From Shinisaurus crocodilurus (Eukaryota > Chordata > Lepidosauria > Squamata > Shinisauridae): a stretch of DNA of 64,000 bases. Both the position numbers and the translations under genes were made by a program. Under the pieces are notes generated by a model that was given only the letters and a program-made list of their open reading frames with translations, made no database searches and was not told the origin of the DNA. Positions 21,068-31,914 of this stretch are shown piece after piece (the stretch's first letter is position 1; each line of letters starts with the position of its first letter). The stretch covers positions 6,067,980-6,131,979 of the forward strand of contig CM037877.1 of assembly GCA_021292165.1 (NCBI GenBank). Reading direction: 5' to 3'.

Positions 21068-21202
21068 GGCAGCCTTCCCCGACCGGGGCCCCTCCAGACG
21101 TGTTGGACTGCAACTCCCAGCGTGGCTGGCTGGGGGGGGGGGGACGCTGAGCCTTGCAGTCCAACATAACTGGAGGGCACCACATTGGGGAAGGCTGCCC
21201 TA
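21068..21202. mobile_element. Palindromic MITE (CTCCAGACGTGTTGGACTGC family)
   Basis: The left arm GGCAGCCTTCCCCGACC...GTTGGACTGCAACTCCCAGC pairs with the right arm GTCCAACATAACTGGAGGGC...TTGGGGAAGGCTGCC. A G-run lies in the loop. Confidence 0.75.
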
Positions 21203-21384
21203 GGGCAACCCTAATTATTGCCAAAGTTTGTCACAATACAGAAAAGAACAAAAAGCGAACTGTAGCAGACACTGCATAGTTCTGTTATACAATTAAGTAT
21301 GACCATTCCAGTGGGGCAGCTGTGACAGCGCGTTGCAGCATAAACAAGGAAGTCTTTAAGGTGCCGCAGAACAGATTTATTAGA

Positions 21385-21465
21385 TTGAGGCTGCAATCCT
21401 ATATCCACTTACCTGGGAGTAAGTAGGTCTTACTTCTGAGAAGACATGTATAGGATTGCATGTAC
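21385..21465. repeat. Short palindromic MITE (CAATCCTATA...TATAGGATTGCA family)
   Basis: The ends GCTGCAATCCTATATCCAC and ACATGTATAGGATTGCA flank a TTACCTGGGAGTAAG-type core. Related copies are at 7912-8003, 36172-36255, 49625-49722 and 52300-52396. Confidence 0.65.
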
Positions 21466-21818
21466 AGGATAGCATTGCTCCTGTATTTTGACAAGTTGGA
21501 AGCCACCCTGTGAGGACTTGTCCCTAAAAAGTGGACAAAAACCTTAAGCAAATAAGGTTGTGGCAACAGATTTCATAGATTTCATGTTTTAGTGGACTAA
21601 AGCCCACTTAGTCAAATATATGAAGTGTTTTCATCAGGACATATATGTATCGGTACCTGACTTGAGGGAGAGAGATATACATTACATTCTTAAGCTCTGG
21701 AAAGTCAAGGGATCAGGACACGTTGACTGTTCTGAGCAGAAGTTCCGGACTACTAGTGATTTTGTGTTTATGAGGTGGGAGGGACTGGGATGAGGCAGGA
21801 GAGTAACACAATAGAGAA

Positions 21819-21967
21819 GCTGTGGCTTACGCTGGCTCAGCTTGTCTGAGCGTAGAAAGCTAAGCAGGGTCAAGCCTGGTTGTTACTTGGATGGGAGACC
21901 CCTCCTCTAGTTTCCTGCATTGAGCAGGGTAGGCTCCTTCCAACTCTATGATCTATGAAATCTATGA
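21819..21967 (+). mobile_element. 5S-rRNA-derived SINE with CR1 tail
   Basis: It contains GCTGGCTCAGCTTGTCTGAG, AAAGCTAAGCAGGGTC and CTTGGATGGGAGACC, then a CR1 tail with CTATGATCTATGAAATCTATG. Confidence 0.85.
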
Positions 21968-22237
21968 AACTTTTTCCCCTCTTCAGTCTCTCGGATGTGT
22001 CTCTCACACAGCCAGGTACCAAGCTGTGTAGCTGGAATAATGGTTGCTGCTTTGTTAAAAAGACTTCAGTGCATCCACCTGATTCCTGCATTTCATTGTC
22101 ATTTAGCCCCACTGTTGACAATCTTTTCTCTCTATGCCTATGCATGCACATACCTGTCAACTGAGGATAAAACTTCATGCATCCAATGAAGTGGGCTCAA
22201 GTCCATGAAATCTTATGCCATAATAAAGTCTGTCCTT

Positions 22238-22485
22238 CAAAGAATCATAGAATAGTAGAGTTAGAAGGGGCCTACAAGGCCATCGAGTCCATCCCCCTGC
22301 TCAATGCAGGAACCCAAGTCAAAGCATCCCTGACAGATGGCTGTCCAGCTGCACTCTGAATGCCTCCAGTGTGGGAGAGCCCACCACCTCCCTAGGTAGT
22401 TGGTTCCATTGGCATATTGCTCTGACAGTCAGGAAATATTTCCTGATGTCCAGGCAGAATCTGGCTTCCTGTCACTTGAGCCCAT
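22238..22485 (-). mobile_element. CR1 LINE 3' end fragment
   Basis: The tail starts AGAATCATAGAATAGTAGAG and GGGGCCTACAAGGCCATCGA, then has the C-terminal coding region as at 4273, ending inside the RT frame. Confidence 0.8.
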
Positions 22486-22634
22486 TAGGTGCCACACTGC
22501 CACAAGACTCTTAAGGTGCAATCCTATGCATGTTTGGACAGAAAAAAATCCTACAACTCCCAGCATTCCCCAGCCAGCCATGCTGTCTAAGCATGCATAG
22601 GACTGCACCCTTAGTTGTTCCTGTTGCAGTAGAC

Positions 22635-22769
22635 CAGTGTTTCTCAACCTTGGGTCCCCAGATGTTTTTGGCCTACAACTCCCAGCATGCCCCAGCCAGC
22701 TATGCTGGCTGGGGCATGCTGGGAGTTGTAGGCCAAAAACATCTGGGGACCCAAGGTTGAGAAACACTG
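22635..22769. mobile_element. Palindromic hAT MITE (8-bp TSD), symmetric variant
   Basis: A 135-bp hairpin flanked by exact CAGTAGAC (22627-22634 and 22770-22777). Both arms have TTTCTCAACC/GGTTGAGAAA in place of the family's TTCTCCAACC. Confidence 0.92.
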
Positions 22770-22977
22770 CAGTAGACTAATACGGCCACCCCTCTGGATT
22801 CCAGATTCTGACGACAGAATTTCCGGGAGCTGAACTAGGAATATAGGAGGGCGCTTTATATAGTCAGACCCAAACTCAGTATTATCAGTAATGACTGGCA
22901 GCAGCTTGCCAACGTTTCAAATGCTCCAACCCAAACTGGAGATGCCAGGGATTAAACCTGAGACTTTACACATCTCA

Positions 22978-23045
22978 TAGATTCATAGATCATAGAGTTG
23001 GAAGGGGGCGACAAGGCCATCGAGTCCAACCCCCTGCTCAATGCC
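22978..23045 (-). repeat. CR1 3'-tail fragment
   Basis: TCATAGATTCATAGATCATA, GGAAGGGGGCGACAAGGCCA and ACCCCCTGCTCAATGC match the CR1 3' end in reverse. Confidence 0.7.
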
Positions 23046-23154
23046 ATGCAAAGCAGTGCTCTACCACCGAACTATGGCCGTTCTTCAAGCTGCCTGTATA
23101 CCACTCGGAACCCACATAGAAGGAAAACCGGCACAGTACCAATGGGAAGCATTG

Positions 23155-23295
23155 ATTTAAACCTGCCTGGGCCAACTTGCTGCCCCCTCCAGATGTGCTG
23201 GGCTGCAACTCCCATAATTCCCAGCCAGGAATGATGGGAGTTGCAGTCCAACACATGTGGAGGGCACCAGGTTGGGCAAGGCAGATTTAAATCAA
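23155..23295. mobile_element. Palindromic MITE with extended arms
   Basis: The left arm, GATTTAAACCTGCCTGGGCC...AACTCCCATAATTCC, is mirrored by GGGAGTTGCAGTCCAACAC...AGGTTGGGCAAGGCAGATTTAAATC. The mirrored ATTTAAA lies at or beyond the usual family end. Confidence 0.7.
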
Positions 23296-23443
23296 TGAAA
23301 AAAAGCGAGATTCCTCCCCCTTTTTTTGCTGATTTAAATTGCCCTGGCATCACTCAATCCACACCACTTCCAGCTGTCTCCACCTAAAGTTCCATTGTAA
23401 CTATAATGGCAAATGTATGTATTATTAATATATTACTATTTTA

Positions 23444-23965
23444 CTAGCATTGAAAAAATGATCCTTCAACGCCAACTTCAGTGGACCGGTCATGTTGTTC
23501 GAATGCCTGACTGCCGTCTCCCAAAGCAATTACTTTACTCCCAACTCAAGGATGGAAAGCGGAATATCGGTGGTCAATATAAGAGGTTTAAAGATGTTCA
23601 TAAGGCTAATCTAAAAAAATGCAATATAAACATCGAAAACTGGGAAGCTCTGGCCCATGAACGATCTAAATGGAGGTTGGCCTTTCACAAAGGTTCCATG
23701 GACTTTGAAGAAGCCCGAGTGCAAGGTGAAAGGGAGAAACGTGCTAAGCGAAAAGCACGTCAAATGAATCCTTTACAAGACCATCTTCTATCTGGTAACC
23801 TGTGTCCTCACTGTGGGAAGCTGTGTGGATCTAGAATTGGCCTCCACAGTCACTTACGGACCCATCGCTAGTCAGTCTACACAATCTTCTTTAGAATTTC
23901 CTCCTTTTATCCCGGAAGACAATCTTACTCGGACACGAGTGATCGCCTGATGATGATGATGCTTT
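23444..23965 (+). mobile_element. Young non-LTR retrotransposon 3' end, copy A
   Basis: It encodes the C-terminal about 150 residues of a LINE reverse-transcriptase ORF (IEKMILQRQLQWTGHVVRM, LYSQLKDGKRNIGGQYKRFK, AHERSKWRLAFHKGS). It ends in a C2H2-like finger CPHCGKLCG...HSHLRTHR and stop TAG, then a 3' UTR and (TGA)n. The frame is intact, the copy is 5'-truncated, and it is nearly identical to those at 48077 and 51240. I am not certain of the clade. Confidence 0.85.
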
Positions 23966-24085
23966 TATTATTATTAATAACCAATCGATTATTATTAACT
24001 TAACAATAACAATATAAATATTAATAACGATTAACCATTATTAATTATTAATACTATTTTGTAGTTGAGGTATTAAATAACCACA
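23940..24085. repeat. TTA/ATTA-rich simple sequence
   Basis: AT-rich low-complexity DNA (ATTATTAATA, AACAATAAC) follows the LINE end. Confidence 0.7.
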
Positions 24086-24782
24086 TTATACGAGGCGCCG
24101 CCATGATGGACACAAGTTCCAGGAAGCCAAGTGGGGCCCTTTTCTCAACACCTCCTCCAAGCACACCTACTTGGGCAGCCAGTCCTGCTGGGATCAATGG
24201 GCTTCCTCGCGAGTAAAGAGAGATCCACGTCGCCGCCCCTTTTCCATGCCAGCCAAGCGGGCGCTGCCCGGAGAGCCTCCCCCAGGGTCAGATCAGCCCA
24301 GCCGCCTTCCTCACCGCAAGGCAGCCCAAAGCAGACTGGGAACTGTCCTGCGCAGAGCCCGGGCGCAGGACAGCGTCTCCATTGGACTTCAGACCTGCCC
24401 ATCTTAGCATCACCGACCCGGCAACAGACTTGGCCCAATCAGAGCCAGCAAGTAACCAGCGCAAGGACAGTCACGTGGCGTCATCAAGCACCAGGGCCCG
24501 CCGCCGTGGCGAAAGCATGCCATCAACGAGGTGGGGCTGAGCAATAAATAGGAGTAGAAATATGATTGGATTGTGTACTGTGATTGGCAGACGACCCACC
24601 AATAGGGAGCAGGCAAAGTGAGTCTGTACTGCCGCCTTTCGGGCGCCTCCTTCCCGCCTCTCTGATTGGTCACATGGGGCTCCATCCATTTCCTCCTTCA
24701 ACTCGGCTTTCTATTGGGCGGCAGTGGTGACATAAGACGGCGCGACATAGGGGCGCGAGTGTTTGAACGCAGGCTCGGCGCT

Positions 24783-24796
24783 GTTGCTATGGAGAC
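24783..24796 (+). promoter_or_regulatory. X-box-like RFX site 1
   Basis: GTTGCTATGGAGAC closely follows the RFX X-box pattern GTTGCCATGGCAAC, an imperfect inverted repeat. Position in the CpG island and proximity to a centriolar/ciliary kinesin gene support function. Binding is not shown by sequence alone. Confidence 0.6.
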
Positions 24797-24984
24797 GCGG
24801 CCTAGCCGGCGTTGCAATTGCAAGAGCTTTACTGGCGCGTTCCCAAAGCGCTCTAAGGGAGCGGTACTTGGGGCTCCAGATTTGGCGCAACCGGAACAGA
24901 GAGGACGGGGAGACGGGGCGGGAGATCTCTGGTAAGAGGGCAGGGGAGGAAGGGGAGACCCTTGGCCAGGCCTGACCTCGGCCT

Positions 24985-24998
24985 GTTGTCATGGCGAC
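24985..24998 (+). promoter_or_regulatory. X-box-like RFX site 2
   Basis: GTTGTCATGGCGAC is a second close match to the RFX palindrome, about 200 bp downstream of the first and just inside the putative first intron of KIF24. Confidence 0.55.
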
Positions 24999-25010
24999 AG
25001 ATCCGTGGTA

Positions 25011-25782
25011 GCCGAAGCATCGCCCACGATCCCTGGCGCTATTTCTTATTTGTTAGAAGTTTATTAAGAAGGTCAGAAATACAAGGCGATGCCAGATTGC
25101 GCTACATTTGCACGCGTTCGCATTCACGCCAACTTACTCTGAGGCACTTTTAAACTGTATCTACCGATTTGCTCTTGATGTTTTCATTTAAAAAAAAAAA
25201 ACAACGGAGTCAGGTCACGTTTTAAAATCCATTTAAAACCCACTGGGAAACGGTTGATGCTATAATAGAGGAACTGACCTTGAGTCTGCTGGGAGTTTCA
25301 GGGGGATAACGAAGTCTTCGAGGCGAGGAGGAAGCGACCGCGTCGCACGCTGAAAATCTGGAGGTAGGAAAGATTTACCGGTATGCCACATCAACATTAT
25401 CCGTGTCTGGTATTAAGGGCTGGGAGGCGCCTGCTTGCCTCCTGGCTCCGCTGCCAGAAAGATCAGAGTTTCAGAACACTAATCAATTCAGGAAGGATTC
25501 TCAGAGCAGCTTACACAAAATTTGTAAAAATGATAAAAACACGAGATTCTTTGATGTTTTCTCTGGGGAGAGAATTCCAAATCTGTTCCACCACTGAGAA
25601 GGTCCTCTCTCCAGTCACTGAGCCAGTTCACACCTAACGACAAGCAGGAGAAAGCAGGCGTGTTACCTGCAGCGTGCCTGCTACTTATGCTTTTACTCAG
25701 CAACCCATGAGCAGATCCCTTAAAAGTTTGCTGAGCATGTTGTCTGAACCTAGACCGCTGGGTTGTTTAGGGGCTAAACAAG
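25011..25782 (+). other. KIF24 intron 1, proximal part
   Basis: It starts after the promoter. No coding sequence was recognised; 25480-25625 resembles a degraded LINE-derived segment (ATTCCAAATCTGTTCCACCA). 25640-25782 and 25955-26010 resemble the CAGACAACACG palindromic MITE family, split by the 5S-SINE. Confidence 0.4.
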
Positions 25783-25954
25783 GCCTGTGGCTCACGCTGG
25801 CTCAGCTTATCTGAGTGTGGAAAGCTAAGCAGGGTCAGGCCTGGTTATTACTTGGATGGGAGACCCCTCCTCTAGTTTCCTGCATTGAGCAGCGGTTGGA
25901 CTCAATAGCCTTGTAGGCTCCTTCCAACTCTATGATCTATGAAATCTATGAAAC
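25783..25954 (+). mobile_element. 5S-rRNA-derived SINE with CR1 tail
   Basis: It has GCCTGTGGCTCACGCTGGCT, AAAGCTAAGCAGGGTC, TACTTGGATGGGAGACC and then a CR1 tail. It is inserted in a diverged palindromic MITE. Confidence 0.87.
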
Positions 25955-26014
25955 CCAGTGGTTAACCCAACAAGTCGTGGGTTAACCACTGGGTTGTTTA
26001 GCCATGTAAGAAAT

Positions 26015-27117
26015 AAATACAGGTGTTGGCTCTCATCTGGTTTCTGCCAGTCTTATCTCACCTGCAGAATCTCTCCCTCTATGCTGTTTGAAGGTTTAGT
26101 GCACAAAAAGCTGGGGGCGCATCCGCTGCTTAGCAATATCTGCAGACCTGGAAATTGGGTTGGTGGGGATATTTGTGAGTTCCAAGATGCTGCCTTATCT
26201 CGGGTGGGACATTGCTATGATTAAACTAGGTGCCTTTCGCACATGCAATATTTGTACAAGTGGAAATGAACAAGGTTGGGGCAATGTTTCTTGTAATCTT
26301 AGCTGGGCTTGAATAACCCTATTTGGAAAACCAAACAGATTGAGATTTTGAAGCCTTTCCTAACAATATTTTCTAGCTTGTAGTCTTATGCTCTGTATTG
26401 TGCATCAAAACTATAGGCTAAAGATAGAGAACTGATTCTGTGCTTTCATCATTCAGCACATGGTTCTGTATGCTTGTACATGCCCAGGAATTGCTGAAAT
26501 ACCACTGCCTTTGGGGAGGGGCCTTGCAGATATTTTAAAGGGATGCTGTGAGCACATGTACGGTACATTAAATCTTGTGGTAGCAAATTCTCTGTGTGGC
26601 ACAGCTGGCCATAGTGGCATTCCTTACTAAATTTATTCCTTGTGTTAGAAGCCTTGTTTTGTCGTGGCTCTTCCTTGCTTCTTTTTGGCTTGTGCTTGTG
26701 GCACAATGTTGAGTTGATGTGACTAATCTGTTAGTAGCATGGGTAGTGGAGCCATGAAATTTGCCACTTGCCCCCAGCTGAGCTGCTGAATGATAAGTGC
26801 CCTTGTCTGTCTGCACAGCTTTTGCCACATCTGGCCTGAGACAGGCAGCTGCCACAGGCAGAGAGTTCCCATGCAGTTAATGGTAGAGGGAAGGTTTGGA
26901 GGTGACCAGAATACAAGTGCCTGTGTGACCACCCTTTTGGTGCATATTTGCAAGGCTGCAATAGAGCCATGTGAGTAGAGGACAACTAAAGTGATCTCCC
27001 TTCTACTGCGGTTCTTCAAAGTTGTGTTTTCCTTCAATGCGCTCCTTAAAATGAGAAGTCATAGTGCAGTGAATGAATTCACTATCCTGCTTCTTTGTCA
27101 CCATTGTGTAATGAATT
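26015..27117 (+). other. KIF24 intron 1, nothing recognised
   Basis: AT-balanced intronic DNA without exon signatures or family-specific repeat ends that I can name. Confidence 0.35.
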
Positions 27118-27243
27118 ATCATAGAGTTGGAAGGGGCCTACAAGATCATCAAGTCCAACCCCCTGCTCAATGCAGGAAACTAGAGGAGGGGTCTCCCATC
27201 CAAGTAATAACCAGGCCTTGACCCTGCTTAGCTTTCCATGCTC
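27118..27243 (-). mobile_element. 5S-rRNA-derived SINE, reverse
   Basis: TCATAGAGTTGGAAGGGGCC (CR1 tail), then GGTCTCCCATCCAAGTAATA and GACCCTGCTTAGCTTTCC (5S boxes C and A in reverse). The 5S 5' end is truncated. Confidence 0.82.
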
Positions 27244-28529
27244 AGTCTCAAGTAGATTTACTCCAGGGGTGGGGCCTCATGTTAGTGTGCCAAAAGGACA
27301 TGAGTGCTGAAGCATTCATGCCTCCCTCCAGTTTGGACTTTGCTAGATTGTGGTGAAGAACCACAGTGATACCAGCAAGTGGCACTATGTTTTTTTCCGA
27401 GCCCTCCTGGGGTCCTAATCCAGCCTCAAGATACATCTACCCTATGGATTCTCTGTTGGACTTAAGCATTAAGCGGGTTTCGCTGGTCCATACTACCTTT
27501 TGCCTTACAGTCTGAATACTCAGTGCTGCCTTTAGCTATGGGTAAACTCTGTAAAATGCAGCATGTTCCTTGTACCCTCTTTGTTGTTAAGTTGCTAGGA
27601 ACTGCCAGGAGTGTAGTGCAGTGACCCTCTTAGGACTTCGGAATGTCTCCCCCTGAGCTGGAACAAGAAGCTCTTGGTGAAGGATAGGCAGATCCAGCCC
27701 CCCCCCCCCATCATTTCTATAACTTGACAGGAAGAAGCTCGTTGCCATGTAACAGAAGCCACTAACACAGCAACCAGTATCCAGGGAATGAAGCAATAAT
27801 AACTTCCCCAAGTGTGTAACAAATTTTTTCCCTTTATATAGCTACATAATGAAGAAAACATCCTTGGACTTTTGGAAGCCTTGCTTGCAGGAAAGAAACA
27901 ATTTTTAAATAATCACTCTCCAAGTTTAACTCGGACTTATTTTATTCACACACCATGAAAATGAAAAGTTTCCAGGCTCCACAACAGCTGTTGTTTAAAG
28001 CAGTTGTCCTATATCGGTTGTGGTACAGAAGCTTTTCCAGTGAGATCATCAGGCTAAAATTAATGTGAAGGAGTGATCAGAAAATTGATAAGACTCTTGT
28101 AGTAGTTAAAGTTAGTTAGGGCAAATTTTAATGTTAACCTGATAGTTTTTGGCCACAGCCACTCTGGGAATGAGTTACAAAATCCTTGTTGTTAGATCAA
28201 TGTTTCCCACCTACTTCCATGTTTTCCCAAACTATTTAGGCAGATGAAGAAACAGAAAAACAACCAAACCAGAGTGGTTGGATTAAAAGAAGTACATGAA
28301 AAGAATAGAGATTTCCTGGGTGAATAGAAATTCACTGGTGTAAATGGTTTGATATGGTAAGGGAGGGTTAGGCAAATGGCCTACATTTCTTGCTTTCAAA
28401 GTGATGCTCATCCAAGTGGTAGAAGATGGGCTATAATACACATGTGACTTGGAAGTATGCTTGTCTTATCTCTGCTCCCCCCCCCCCCCATGTCACAGTG
28501 CATAGGAGTACCATTAGGTGAGGCTAGAT
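27244..28529 (+). other. KIF24 intron 1, nothing recognised
   Basis: No exon or classifiable repeat was found. Short C-runs at 27699 and 28478 are the only simple sequences. Confidence 0.35.
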
Positions 28530-28890
28530 GAACCATCTTCTGGAGAAGTGCACTATGAATCTACAAAAGACAGGGGCCTTCTCTGTGGTGGTGCCCCGAC
28601 TCTGGAATGCCCTTCCAAGGGAGATATGATTGGTGCTGACTCTGAATTTCTTCTAACACTAAATTAAAATGGTCCTGTTTGCCCAGGCATTTTCAGGAGA
28701 ATTGTGAAATGCTGAAATTTTAAATTTAATCTAAATTGATTTTAGATTGATTGATTTTTGTTGATGTTGTTGTTTGCTGGTTTTATGGTTTTTATGCCTC
28801 TGTCTAATTTTACTGTTAGGTTATGTTGCTTTTATAATTTTATGTACACAGCCCTGGGATTGTCTTTGGTGATTAAGGAGCAGGGATGAT
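28530..28890 (+). mobile_element. L2-like LINE 3' end
   Basis: GGGGCCTTCTCTGTGGTGGT, CGACTCTGGAATGCCCTTCC (degraded AFSVVAPRLWNALP) and a tail ending GATTAAGGAGCAGGGATGAT followed by (GATGCT)n. Confidence 0.7.
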
Positions 28891-30130
28891 GCTGATGCTG
28901 ATGATGGGTTAAATCTGATGTTATGGAAACATTTTTTTGCACAGTCCCTTCCTACCTCTCTTCTACAGCCCCCTGCATGTCCCCCAAATCTGCTTTGGGA
29001 GGTCCCCCAGCCCGCTGGAGCGGATTTGAGCGGCATGTAGGAAGGAAGGGGAATTCAGTCCACCAGTGGTGTCCATTGACATCATTGAGTACAACCCTAT
29101 CAGAGATGGGAAGAGATGAGCCTCCCCAAGCAAGCAGTTCCAAAGCCTGTGCATGACCACAGAGAAAACTCTCTCCCATGTCCCTGCCAATCACACCTCG
29201 GCTGCTGGTGGGACATCAAGGAGGGAGAGAGACAGAGTGAGTCTCCAGCTGATCTTAAGAAGCAGGCAGGCTCATATGAGAGGGGCTGGTCCTTTAAGTA
29301 TCCTGGTCCTATATATTTATGTGTGTCCGTGCTGTAAAGTTCTTCTTTTTCTGCCAGGCCTTTGAGCTGCTGAACTGAGACTGTAGAACAAATTATTTTA
29401 TTTGCTGTGCTCCTGTCTCTGAACTTTTCATTTTGTTTTCTTTTTGATGTTGCTTTTAAAAATGGGAAGGTGGGACATCAATATTTTTAATACCATGTAA
29501 TTTATTGTGGCAAAGCCTTAAGACTTAAACCAATAAATAGAAGCGGGTGTCATTTGTATAGATTACCAGAAGATGCAAAATACAGTTCCTTTTTGAAGGA
29601 TGTGATGGAGCTATTTCACTGTGGTTGAACAAAGAAAGAACAAGGGAGCCATCCTACTTGGGGTTGTTGTTCTGCTATGTGTCCTGTGAGCACTTTGCAT
29701 TGCAAAAGAAAGAAAGAAAGAAACTGAAATAAAATAGGAAGCAACAGCTGCTCCTGTTGGAGCTGAAATTTAAATCTGGGTGACAAATTCCTCCCCACTC
29801 CCTAGCCCCTATGTCATTTATTCCGCCCCTATGTCATTTATTCTTATGAACAACTTTCCTTGGGGTGCTAACCAGCCTGCCTCCTGCTGCAGAACTGGCT
29901 TCCAGGAGGCGTCAATGCTTTTCAGAGTGCAGTATGAAACTATTGCAGTGTTGTTTTCTTGGAGCCCAGCCTTGGTCCTTGTTTCATTTTCTTTTCTTTG
30001 TCCATCTGTGGATATCCTTCCTTCATGGATACATAATCAAATACAGTACCGTGGGTCTAATCAATATTTACATGGTGAGGTAATCGGCGCCTTCTGCTTG
30101 CACCAGCAAGTGGCACTGAAGGCAGGAAAG
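28891..30130 (+). other. KIF24 intron 1, mostly unclassified
   Basis: 28975-29200 resembles the GGAGCGGATTTGAGCGGCAT type sequence also found near 53560-53640, suggesting an unclassified repeat family. The remainder has no supported feature apart from an AAAG microsatellite near 29705. Confidence 0.35.
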
Positions 30131-30132
30131 TA

Positions 30133-30386
30133 CAGTCATGCCTTGGATTGAGAGCATAATTCGTTCTGGAAACATGCTTGTAATCCAAAACACTCTTATA
30201 TCAAAACGAAATCCCCCCAAAAAAATTTGTACAGAGATTTTTAATTTAAGCCGTACTACAGTACTTGTATTGCAAGGCGTCGCTTGTATATCAAGTAATA
30301 AATAAATAAATAAATAAATATTTAAAGATTTGCTTGTCTTGCAAAACGCTCTCAAACCAAGTTACTTGCAATCCAAGGTATTACTG
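30133..30386. mobile_element. Mariner/Tigger-like MITE, copy 2
   Basis: TA-CAGTCATGCCTTGG...CCAAGGTATTACTG-TA with an (AAAT)n in the loop region. It closely matches copy 1 at 10287. Confidence 0.88.
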
Positions 30387-30587
30387 TAAGTCATTCCTTT
30401 TTCTGAGGAAAGCCTGCTGCTCATCCCTCCATCTAGTTGGGAATAAGGGCTGTTTGCTTTTGGAAAAATAGCTTGTGTCTGTGTGAGACTCGCAAGAGAG
30501 CAGGGGACTTGTGGGGACAGGCCATTGGGAGGTGGGTTATTTTTAACTTTTCTACTGGTCACGTCGTATTAACTTGTTTTTAGCTAT

Positions 30588-30770
30588 TTGTCTTATTTTA
30601 AATTTGGTTTTAAATTTTTTAAAATAATGTTTTGTTGTGTATTTTATATTGTATTTTTAATTGTTGTAAACCGCCCAGAGAGCTTCAGCTATTGGGAGGT
30701 ATAGAAATAAAATTAATAATAATAATTTTGAGAGCAACAGCAATACGGTGAACTAGTGAATAATAATAAT
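30588..30770 (+). repeat. L2-like LINE 3' tail and (AAT)n
   Basis: GTAAACCGCCCAGAGAGCTT, TATTGGGAGGTATAGAAATA and a (TAA)n tail. The SINE-like start GAGAGCAACAGCAATACGG next to it recurs beyond the LTR at 31550. Confidence 0.6.
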
Positions 30771-30776
30771 AATAAT

Positions 30777-31540
30777 TGTGAAGGACCAGCACCCGGGTCC
30801 TATGCGTGAGTTTGGCGCTTAACGGGTTAACCGGCACTGAGTTACAGCCCGTACAAGCAATTGAAACCTACTAGGAGGTTTGCGCAACAAAAGGAAACTT
30901 TAGCCCTTTGTATGACCAAATAAGGCTTTTATTTACTATACAATATATGGAGCGGAACTAATAGTTTTCTAGGAATACTATAAGGTCAACATGACCTGAG
31001 TGATCTCTGAGTTTATCAATAAACAGGTTTCCCAGGCTAGCGCAGTGGGATTAGTCAGTTACCTTAGACTAAAGACTTTACGCTGGTCAATTTCAGCCTG
31101 GCTCCGGGTCTGCCCGATCCGGGGAAGAGAACAGCTTAACCCAGCCACCGCTGGAGGACGAATCTTGACAAGAGTAACCCGTGTTCCCAACCACCCCAAA
31201 AGGAGGGGAGAGGGGTTCTCTACCCCTGAGTTTCCCGCCCTCTCCGTCCTTGTGGTCAGGTGGGGCTTATGCCTGCCCCTTCGTGTCAGGTGGGCTTATG
31301 CCTGCCCGGGAAAAGGTGACGTATTGGGTACTTTACAGCTCTTTGAGACTGCCCTGCTAGTTTGATGATCCTTGATGGTCCTATCCTGGATTTGTGGAAT
31401 CCAACTGAGGTCCTCCATTGTTGGCATGCAGATCCGTCTGGCTACTTCCTCGTATTTCCAGTCTCCCTCCCCCGCCCCCCTTGGGAAGAGACTGGGCGCG
31501 CGTGTGTGAGCATGAGCACCCGTGTCAGGCTTTCTCCACA
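30777..31540. mobile_element. Solo LTR of an endogenous retrovirus-like element
   Basis: It starts TGTGAAGGACCAGC and ends CTTTCTCCACA, flanked by ATAAT on both sides (30772-30776 and 31541-31545), a 5-bp duplication. It contains AATAAA near 31017 and a duplicated GTCAGGTGGGCTTATGCCTG block (31256-31305). No internal retroviral coding region is present. Confidence 0.7.
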
Positions 31541-31545
31541 ATAAT

Positions 31546-31760
31546 TTGAGAACAGCAGCGATACGGTGACTAGAATGTTTGGGCTTAGAATCAGAAGACT
31601 CGGGTTCAATTCCTCATTCTGCCATCGAGATCACCTGGTGACTCTGGACCACTGTACTTAACCTGCCTCGCAGGGTAGTTGTGGGAGAAAATGAAGGGTG
31701 GGGGAGAAGCGCAAATTCTACCCTGAGCTCCTTGGAGGATGGGTGGGATAAAAAGTAGAT
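31546..31760 (+). repeat. Diverged tRNA-derived/MIR-like SINE
   Basis: GAGAACAGCAGCGATACGG, CGGGTTCAATTCC (B-box-like), TTAACCTGCCTCGCAGGGTA and CCTTGGAGGATGGGTGGGAT follow the layout of Sauria/MIR-type SINEs but are strongly diverged. Confidence 0.5.
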
Positions 31761-31914
31761 TAGCAGGTCAGGGTAAACCTGGCGCCTGGTAGCTGGCTGT
31801 GTAAATGGGCTCTAGGATGTGATGTATTTTAAATGACTTGGGGCACAATCCGGTAACTAAGCATTTACTCCAGTTTACTGGAGAGCAATGGGAATTCTGC
31901 CCTTGTGGAGGTAA

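Larger units (their letters stand above)
22180..22800. repeat. Older interspersed repeat carrying three nested insertions
   Basis: Pieces in order are GAAGTGGGCTCAAGTCCATG...ATAATAAAGTC (to 22236), TGCCACAAGACTCTT (22498-22512), GTTGCAGTAGAC (22623-22634) and ACTAATACGGCCACCCC (22776-22795). Read together they are one known-looking vertebrate repeat tail. It is interrupted by a CR1 fragment (about 22238-22485), a palindromic MITE (22512-22615) and the hAT MITE at 22635-22769. Confidence 0.6.
24120..25010. promoter_or_regulatory. CpG-rich bidirectional promoter between NUDT2 (-) and KIF24 (+)
   Basis: This is the only long GC- and CpG-rich stretch in the window without transposon ends, and it lies between the two divergent genes. 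It contains several CCAAT boxes in either orientation (GATTGG at about 24565, 24581 and 24662; CCAAT at about 24600; ATTGGGCGG at about 24713) and no strong TATA box, as in housekeeping divergent promoters. A donor CTCTG/gtaagag with the exon ending at 24931 could end a non-coding KIF24 exon 1. A minus-strand donor GCG/GTGAGG near 24314 could end NUDT2 exon 1. Transcription starts are inferred only. Confidence 0.7.

Noticed and set aside
23444..23965. Zinc-finger gene (CPHCGKLCG...HSHLRTHR)
   Set aside because: Three nearly identical dispersed copies with a reverse-transcriptase context and a (TGA)n tail identify a LINE 3' end.
25783..25954. 5S rRNA gene
   Set aside because: The 5S 5' region is diverged and the 3' region is replaced by a CR1 tail; it is a SINE.
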